Source: Aaosphaeria pasadenensis
Lineage: Eukaryota; Ascomycota; Dothideomycetes; Pleosporales
Assembly (NCBI GenBank): GCA_022813625.1
Contig: JAKLMB010000027.1
Span: 310,001 to 374,000, forward strand
Direction: 5' to 3'
Length of the DNA: 64,000 nucleotides
A model generated the notes under the pieces. That model was given only the letters and a program-made list of their open reading frames with translations, searched no databases and was not told the origin of the DNA. A program made the position numbers and the translations under genes. Numbering within the stretch: position 1 is the stretch's first letter; each line of letters begins with the position of its first letter. Positions 58,505-64,000 of the stretch are shown one piece after another.

Positions 58505-59115
58505 TGTGACAGAGGTGACGTGCACATAAATGGGGAGACCATGGGGCTATTTGCAAACATGGACGTACAATCTTCACATACTGAGTTCTTCTAAAGGGCA
58601 GCGGTTTACTCATTCCTTGTCGATATCTTTTTGATGTTTCGAGTTGGAATCTTGGTAATATGAATTGACACGCATGATCATAGCTAGTAGCATCTTTGCA
58701 TCATCCTTCTAGGGAATAATAGTAATCAAATGAATATAGTTTAAAGAATGTAGATCAGTTCACTGTGCAGATGACGGTCTCCCTTAACCGTACAACGATC
58801 AGAGATGCACTTTGTCTTCGAATGTAACCCTTGCTTGCAGAGGGTCCACTCGAAGTAGCGGCTATCGCGTCTAAATTTCTTTCCTGTAAACCGACGTCGC
58901 TAAGAGATCTCTCAACTTCACCGAACATGCGCACCTCAATTACAACCTGACCAGAGTTACCTCTCGTGTGAGAATAATCTGTGCATGGTGTGCCCCAAAT
59001 CGGCTTGACTAACTCGCACGAGAACTTCTTTAGCGCCATGCCTACGAAGTAATTCCAGCTTTTGAGTGTTGCTGCCTGCCCACTCCCAGCCACATTGGCT
59101 ACGCAATCTCGCGCC
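58505..59115. other. Spacer between the PIR gene and the F-box-like gene
   Basis: A 94-codon ATG frame on minus (58755-59039) begins MALKKFSCELVKPIWGTP and points away from the F-box-like gene with only 76 bp between the starts. It has no recognised domain and is left uncalled. Nothing else is seen. Confidence 0.5.
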
Positions 59116-60345
59116 ATGCAAGGCTCCCAACAACCTATAACGGACCTCACTCCTTTGCGAAGCAGAGGTAAGAAGGGAAATCGAAGAATTGTCAAATCCT
59201 CCGCATCTCAAGTCTCTGCACCACAAAACTCATCAAAATCCAAATTATCAAGGGCCAAGCCGAGAAAGGCAACAATAGCCGCGATGCCGACTCTCCAAGG
59301 CCTACCGCAGGAACTCCTCGAAATGATCTTCTTGTACTCCATGAACATATCCCTTCCGCGAGCCTCACCCAATCTCGGACGTAGACTCTCCTCGAAGGCG
59401 GTCTGCTTAGAGTACTGCATGCGAACTTTCTTCGCGACGGTCGATCATAGGAACAACCACCGGACGCGGAAAAAGACGTCAGATCCCGTCGTACAGTCAG
59501 ATGTACTCACGTGTCAATTTTACACCTGGCCGTTCTTTTTGAGTTATGTGGAAAAGGCACATGATGCCATTGTCAAGCTTCGGGGCAAAGCATGGGCTTC
59601 GACCGGCGTGACTGTCCCTGGGCAAGACGAGTTTGAGGGCCTATGGCCTTATAGATTTTCAAAAATCACGTATCTCAGCTTTGCAGAGGGGTTCTATGTG
59701 CCAGAGAAGCTCTTACATGGACCATGGACGGAGGAAAAGGTGTCATTGCTCTATGTTTTGGTCTCATTGAACGGCAAATTGGATTGGGAGGGCAGTATTG
59801 CAGGAGAGACGGCGAAGGAAGGATTGAAAGAGGCGATCGAAGAAGGCAATGAGCGTGCTGTGGCAGCGCTATCGGTGCTGCTGGGAGTGAGCAAGGCCCT
59901 GACGACTGACATGTTGCGCCTCGCAGTCATCGATTGCGGATGCGAGATTCGTATTTTGAGGCACCTGTTATTCAACGCGCAGATCCTGGCTGACGAGGTA
60001 CCTGACGACACTCTCAATTTTCACGATGCGGAGCTCTGGAAGTGGATTGATCGCGAGAGAAGCGATAAGAGCGAGTGGCTGAAGGAGATGCTACGCAACG
60101 CGGATAAGTTCTCGTTCAATTTCTACTGTGACGAGACGAGTTGGCAGCATATTGTCCCTTTCCCATACAGTGGGCCGAGGTTTGACCCGAGAGCAAATTT
60201 GGGCAATAGCATGGCTGGGGAAATGCTCAAGATGCTATACCGCAACCATGGTAAGAGAATCACACGAGGAGCTCTTTTAGCACAAAGGGACGCACTGCAA
60301 GCCGTGAATTATGAAGCAGGGACTGTGGAACCCGTCATTGATTAA
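59116..60345 (+). CDS. F-box-like protein with C-terminal helical repeats, 409 aa
   Basis: A single exon. The ATG at 59116 was chosen because the open frame above it begins at TTG. The first 55 residues are basic and Ser-rich (RSRGKKGNRRIVKSSASQ). At about residues 61-100 the pattern LQGLPQELLEMIFLYSMNIS, followed by LPRASPNLGRRLSSKAVCLEY, is the usual form of fungal F-box-like domains, which bind Skp1 in SCF ubiquitin ligases. The remaining region is helical (EKVSLLYVLVSLNGKLDWEG, then NERAVAALSVLLG and LRLAVIDCGCEIRILRHLLF), resembling the ankyrin-like tail common in this group. The target is unknown. Skp1 binding is inferred from the motif only. Confidence 0.85.
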   Translation: MQGSQQPITDLTPLRSRGKKGNRRIVKSSASQVSAPQNSSKSKLSRAKPRKATIAAMPTLQGLPQELLEMIFLYSMNISLPRASPNLGRRLSSKAVCLEYCMRTFFATVDHRNNHRTRKKTSDPVVQSDVLTCQFYTWPFFLSYVEKAHDAIVKLRGKAWASTGVTVPGQDEFEGLWPYRFSKITYLSFAEGFYVPEKLLHGPWTEEKVSLLYVLVSLNGKLDWEGSIAGETAKEGLKEAIEEGNERAVAALSVLLGVSKALTTDMLRLAVIDCGCEIRILRHLLFNAQILADEVPDDTLNFHDAELWKWIDRERSDKSEWLKEMLRNADKFSFNFYCDETSWQHIVPFPYSGPRFDPRANLGNSMAGEMLKMLYRNHGKRITRGALLAQRDALQAVNYEAGTVEPVID

Positions 60346-61531
60346 TTTGATATGAAGACTAGTATAAAGTATCGCAAATTAATCCCATCCCAAACAAGTA
60401 AACAGTACATATGAATACAAGAGCTCATCAGTGTAGGCGAACACAAGTCCTATTAACACCTAAGTGATGTCAGTGACGTGTTGCATTCGACGTTTAAAGA
60501 CAAAAGTGTTTTGAATAAGAAGTCCTCAGTGATCTTGGTGAAAATTGCTAAATCAGGGGGGGGTAGATGGTCCCCTCATGTACTATCTAGGCAAAGTTTT
60601 TAATCCTCGGACAGGCGGTGAACGCCGAAAGAAATGTTGACTTACCAGGTGTGGAATAAAAATGGCAGGGGCTGCAACATCGCGAGTTAATGGCATACTG
60701 ATATTATAAGTACGTTTAAGCAAAGTCAAGAGACTGTCCACGCTGTGTTTTATGGACTGTCCATCACGAGATCATGGAATGTGTCATGATCATGGACATT
60801 ATGATATCTGCCGATTGGACTGTAACAGAATTAGCTTCGCTCGACGACATATGCAAGTCGAAGGTAAGAATGTATCAAGAGCTCAGAATATGTAAGAAAT
60901 TGAATATCACAGGTCCTGAACCGTTAATGAAACCCCGGCGAGGGTCTCCGGCAAAGGACTCAATCGCAAATTACGTCATCATAGGAAAAGATGAGGTACT
61001 TGAAGAAGATAGAGAGTTTGACATACCAGTTGGGGTTTTCAGAGTATTCCGAAAAACTTCGATACATGTTAGTAGCAGCCTTAGCCTGCAGCGTTCTATG
61101 ATTGTTCCTCATCGCCGACCAGGCGGAGGCTCAACAACGTGCTTCCATCGACATAATGAATGCGTTGCGATGCAACGTGATGCAACAAGATGGATCTCTC
61201 CATCTCGTGAGTCCATATGCGCTCAACGCAGCCCAGTGTTATTATTGTTGTTTTGAAAAAGTCAGTTGGGGGAAAGGGGAAGACGTGAAGAGTCGCGAGC
61301 GCGAAAGAAATAGTTTTCCCTCCGACGTTAGCGTAAGCGAGCTGCCAAGACAGCACACAGAACTAGCGCCGCACATTTGAATTGCCATCTCACAACCTCG
61401 CAAAGTAACTCGACGACATTCGACAACAACAACCAACACCGACTCCTATTTCCGACCGGTACGCCCTCGACAGCATCATCCTCGACACTCTCGTTCTTTT
61501 CTAACTATTCATCACAGCACAAATTGTCGAA
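60346..61531. other. Region upstream of eL14
   Basis: It holds the ribosomal protein promoter and leader. A 160-codon ATG frame at 60774-61256 (plus) begins MECVMIMDIM. Its first 110 residues look protein-like (SLDDICKSKVRMYQELRICK), but the end overlaps the expected promoter of eL14 and no domain is recognised, so it is not called a gene. Confidence 0.5.
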
Positions 61532-62154
61532 ATGGGTGACGCCGATATCACAACGAGCCAGTGGAGGCTGGTCGAGGTCGGCCGTGTCGTGACTTTCGGC
61601 AACGGTCCCTACGAGGGACGTCAGGCCGTCATCGTCGAGATCGTGGACCACAAGCGTGTATGCTTTCTCCTATGATATCGGTGATATCAGTGATATCCTC
61701 GATATCTGAGTGCTTTGAAGGAAGATTGGAGGCTCACATTAGCAACAGGTTCTCGTTGATGGACCCTCCAAGGATGCGCCCGTCCCCCGTCACTCCGCCA
61801 GCCTTACCGATGTTTCCCTTACCTCAATCGTCATCCCCAAGCTTCCTCGCGCCGCTGGACGAGGATTCGTCGCCAAGCAATGGGAGCAGAAGAAGGTTGA
61901 GGAGCAATACGCGCAGACCACCTGGGCAAAGAAGCGTGCTCAGTTCCAGAAGAGGAGGCAACTCACCGACTTCGAGAGGTTCAAGGTCTTGAAGTTGAGG
62001 AAGCAGGTGCGTTGGACTTTTGCACACTCCCAGGCTTGCCTAGCATGGCAGATCAGGGGTGGGCTTGGAAATCGAATGGAGCCCTGGCTAATGAATGAAA
62101 CAGACTCGCTATGAGGTCCGCAAGACTCTCGCTGGTATTCGCGCAAAGGCATAG
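61532..62154 (+). CDS. RPL14: 60S ribosomal protein eL14
   Basis: A component of the large cytosolic ribosomal subunit. Three exons: 61532-61657, 61749-62006, 62104-62154, both junctions in phase 0 with introns of 91 and 97 bp. They total 435 nt, giving 144 aa. Key parts are WRLVEVGRVVTFGNGPYEG, the KOW-like start, then VIVEIVDHKR joined across the intron to VLVDGPSKDAPVPRHSASL, and VAKQWEQKKVEEQYAQTTWA, then KKRAQFQKRRQLTDFERFKV. The last exon supplies TRYEVRKTLAGIRAKA. Length and composition fit the family. Intron 1 carries four GATATC words. Its plus-strand neighbours are NAC-alpha and a probable eS1. Confidence 0.97.
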
Positions 62155-62642
62155 ACGACCCTTTTTGGTTGGGTCGGGTTACGAAGCAATCGAGACTGGC
62201 GCCGGAAGTGGAAGGACATTTGCATTTCACGAGCATTCCGAATGGATCTCCTAGCATCTTAAAATTCGATTCCTCTGTTCAGGGTGAATTTTCTGTGGGA
62301 ACGGTGCAATTCGGGTCGGGTTAAAGACGGCTCTTTTTTGCGAATATAGTAGCAAAAGAGCCAAAATTCCAAAACAGTTCATGAAAGCGCAACCAGAGTG
62401 CCATAATTGATATCCCATTATGATTTTTCTACCATTGAAGAAAGTGTTATTCTATCACCGTGTGCAATGTCGTCAGCGCCAGAATCGCAGTTCTCCCCCA
62501 GTAGCCCACTGCCCACAGTGCCACAGTCGGATTTTTCGCTAAATTGCCCACAAGCGTGCGCGCGCGAAAACCGAAAGCTTGTGGCTAACCCCAACGCAAC
62601 CCACCAAACGTCCCACCTCCCACCTCAACCGCACAATACAAG
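62155..62642. promoter_or_regulatory. Spacer between eL14 and NAC-alpha
   Basis: 488 bp hold the eL14 3' end and the NAC-alpha promoter and leader. The leader just before the start is C/A-rich (CCACCTCAACCGCACAATACAAG). A GCGCGCG run lies near 62560. No gene is seen. Confidence 0.6.
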
Positions 62643-63464
62643 ATGTCCAACCCAAGAATTGAAGAACTTCCCGACGAGCCCGAGAAGAAGGGCGCCGAGA
62701 TCGAGGATGCTGAGGACAGCTCCGACTCCGAGGTTGAGGCTTCTGGTGAGGCTGGCATCCCCGCAGGTGCCTCTGTCGCCGTCCACTCCCGCAACGAGAA
62801 GAAGGCTCGCAAGGCCATTGGAAAGCTCGGCTTGAAGCACATCGAGGGAATCACTCGCGTTACTCTTCGCCGACCGAAGAACGTACGTATATACCAGTCG
62901 GTCAATTGAGGGGCAGGCTCGAACGTTTTGCTCGGATATGAAATGACGAGTTGATATATGGCTTGGAGCGGTATCTAATTTGTGTGCATAGATCCTCTTC
63001 GTCATCAACCAGCCCGACGTCTACAAGTCCCCATCAAGCAACACCTACATGTAAGTAATGATCATACAAGGCTTCGTGCATTATAGTCTACTCTTCCTAG
63101 ATTATTGCTAACCTGTTATTGCAGCATCTTTGGTGAGGCTAAGATTGAGGACTTGAACTCTCAGGCCCAGGCTTCTGCTGCCCAGCAGCTCGCCGCCGCC
63201 GAAGCCCAGGGCCATGACCACGCTGGCCACGACCATGACCATGACCACGACCACGATCACGATCACGGCAAGGGCAAGGCTCCTGTTGAGGACAAGAAGG
63301 AGGAGGAAGAGGATGATGACGAGGAGGTCGATGACTCTGGTCTCGAGGCCAAGGACATTGAGCTTGTCATGCAACAGGCCAGTGTCTCACGGAAGAAGGC
63401 CGTGAAGGCCCTCAAGGAGAACGACAACGACATCGTCAACTCCATCATGGCCCTCAGCATATAA
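62643..63464 (+). CDS. EGD2: Nascent polypeptide-associated complex subunit alpha
   Basis: Binds nascent chains at the ribosome exit as a dimer with the beta subunit and limits mistargeting to the ER. Three exons: 62643-62882, 62992-63050, 63125-63464, with introns of 109 and 74 bp. They total 639 nt, giving 212 aa. The acidic head is followed by the NAC domain (SRNEKKARKAIGKLGLKHIE, then [20 protein letters not shown], then DVYKSPSSNTYIIFGEAKIE). After an Ala/Gln stretch there is a His-Asp tract (HDHAGHDHDHDHDHDHDHGK), an acidic linker and the C-terminal UBA domain (AKDIELVMQQASVSRKKAVK, then ALKENDNDIVNSIMALSI). The order is standard; the long HD tract is the notable feature. Confidence 0.97.
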
Positions 63465-63975
63465 GCTCGCCATGCTCGCTAAAAGGCTTACTCCGAGAAA
63501 GACTAGATGACTTGACTCGAGTAACTAAAATCTACGGGCTTCTATCACTCATGTAAAAGAACTTCTGAAATGGAATTTATGCATGAATGATCCCAAGGTC
63601 ACATATTACTTCCCAACTTGGTTTATGTGTATTACGTGTGTGCCTGAACTTAAATACCTATGACATTTGAAACTTGGTCTCATAACAACGAATCTAGTGA
63701 CGTTCCATCTCCTCGGAAGATTGAATATCATCTTATTTTGGGCAGAGCTACGGCCCTCATGTGATTCGTAGCTATGTAAGGTTGACATTAACTCATTTCA
63801 ATTACTGCTCTCTGTTCTGTCCCAGTTGCTCCGATTTAGGGCGCACAGCTCGGCAATGGTAGGACATATCCGAAGTTAGGCCGAATGTGCCAAGCTTGAC
63901 CTCTGGAAGATCCGGTCACCCTTCTCTCCATCACGAAAACGCATCCCCACCACAAACTCGTCCAATTCCATCACA
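63465..63975. promoter_or_regulatory. Spacer between EGD2 and the last gene
   Basis: 511 bp hold the EGD2 3' end and the promoter of the gene starting at 63976. The final 70 bases are C/A/T-rich, typical of a highly expressed gene's leader. Confidence 0.6.
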
Positions 63976-64000
63976 ATGGCCGTCGGAGTACGTTCTGTAT
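63976..64000 (+). CDS. First exon of a probable 40S ribosomal protein eS1 (cut by window end)
   Basis: ATGGCCGTCGGA (63976-63987) encodes MAVG and is followed at once by a strong donor, GTACGT at 63988. The context is CCATCACAATGG. The eS1 (Rps1/Rps3a) family begins MAVGKNKRLSK, and an intron right after the first codons is common in fungal ribosomal protein genes. The neighbouring eL14 and NAC-alpha genes make a ribosomal product likely. Only four codons are visible, so this remains a prediction. Confidence 0.45.

Noticed and set aside
58755..59039. 94-codon minus-strand ATG frame starting MALKKFSCELVKPIWGTP
   Set aside because: Plausible peptide but no domain, no splice context and only 76 bp from the F-box-like start. 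Not enough support to call.
60774..61256. 160-codon ATG frame upstream of eL14
   Set aside because: No domain was recognised and its end runs into the eL14 leader. It is kept only as a note, because its first 110 residues look protein-like.

Overview
This 64 kb window is nuclear DNA of a filamentous ascomycete (Pezizomycotina). The evidence is short GT-AG introns (most 50-70 bp), the mitochondrial ARG5,6-type fused arginine enzyme, a GH76 GPI mannosidase, a PIR-repeat cell-wall protein, fungal forms of Yif1, Mrs2, Rgp1 and synaptobrevin, and scattered single genes on both strands with no operons. The class cannot be fixed from the sequence. There are 20 genes that I can support, two of them cut by the window edges. 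Exon structures were worked out by joining reading frames at GT-AG sites, and every joined total is a multiple of three.

Layout. 0-3 kb: the C-terminal part of an RGS-domain membrane protein and an orphan Lys/Arg-rich two-exon gene. 3-10.3 kb: ADE4 (minus), then SRP receptor alpha (minus) and YIF1 (plus), which diverge from a 352 bp promoter. 11.6-13.8 kb: a Pho85-type cyclin (minus). 13.8-23.5 kb: a 9.7 kb gene desert with microsatellites, possible gene remnants and a point near 15.5 kb where strand composition flips. 23.5-24.7 kb: a fungal PIPK-fold protein alone in the desert, followed by 5.2 kb with no gene that I can support. 29.9-36.7 kb: a 1188-residue UBA protein, a small DUF1115 protein and the Mg2+ channel MRS2. 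37.9-42.9 kb: ARG5,6 and a synaptobrevin (both minus). 45.4-46.8 kb: DCW1/DFG5. 48.2-50.8 kb: RGP1 (minus). 52-54.6 kb: a small Gly-rich protein and an intronless FAD monooxygenase. 57.3-60.3 kb: a PIR/GPI wall protein and an F-box-like protein. 61.5-64 kb: eL14, NAC-alpha and the first exon of a probable eS1 gene, all on plus.

How the genes work together. Four genes serve the secretory route: SRP receptor alpha (ER targeting), Yif1 (ER-Golgi), Rgp1 (Golgi Rab exchange) and synaptobrevin (plasma-membrane fusion). The GH76 enzyme and the PIR protein are products of that route. Ade4 and Arg5,6 are biosynthetic. The right end is a translation cluster. No CRISPR array, prokaryotic operon, tRNA, rRNA or intact transposon was seen. 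The least ordinary signals are the inverted PIR protein, a triplicated HPAF peptide in the UBA protein, a recurrent intergenic 9-mer (TACGGAGTA), the divergent pyrimidine-rich leaders at 15.5 kb, and a 315 bp synaptobrevin intron holding an in-frame cryptic exon.
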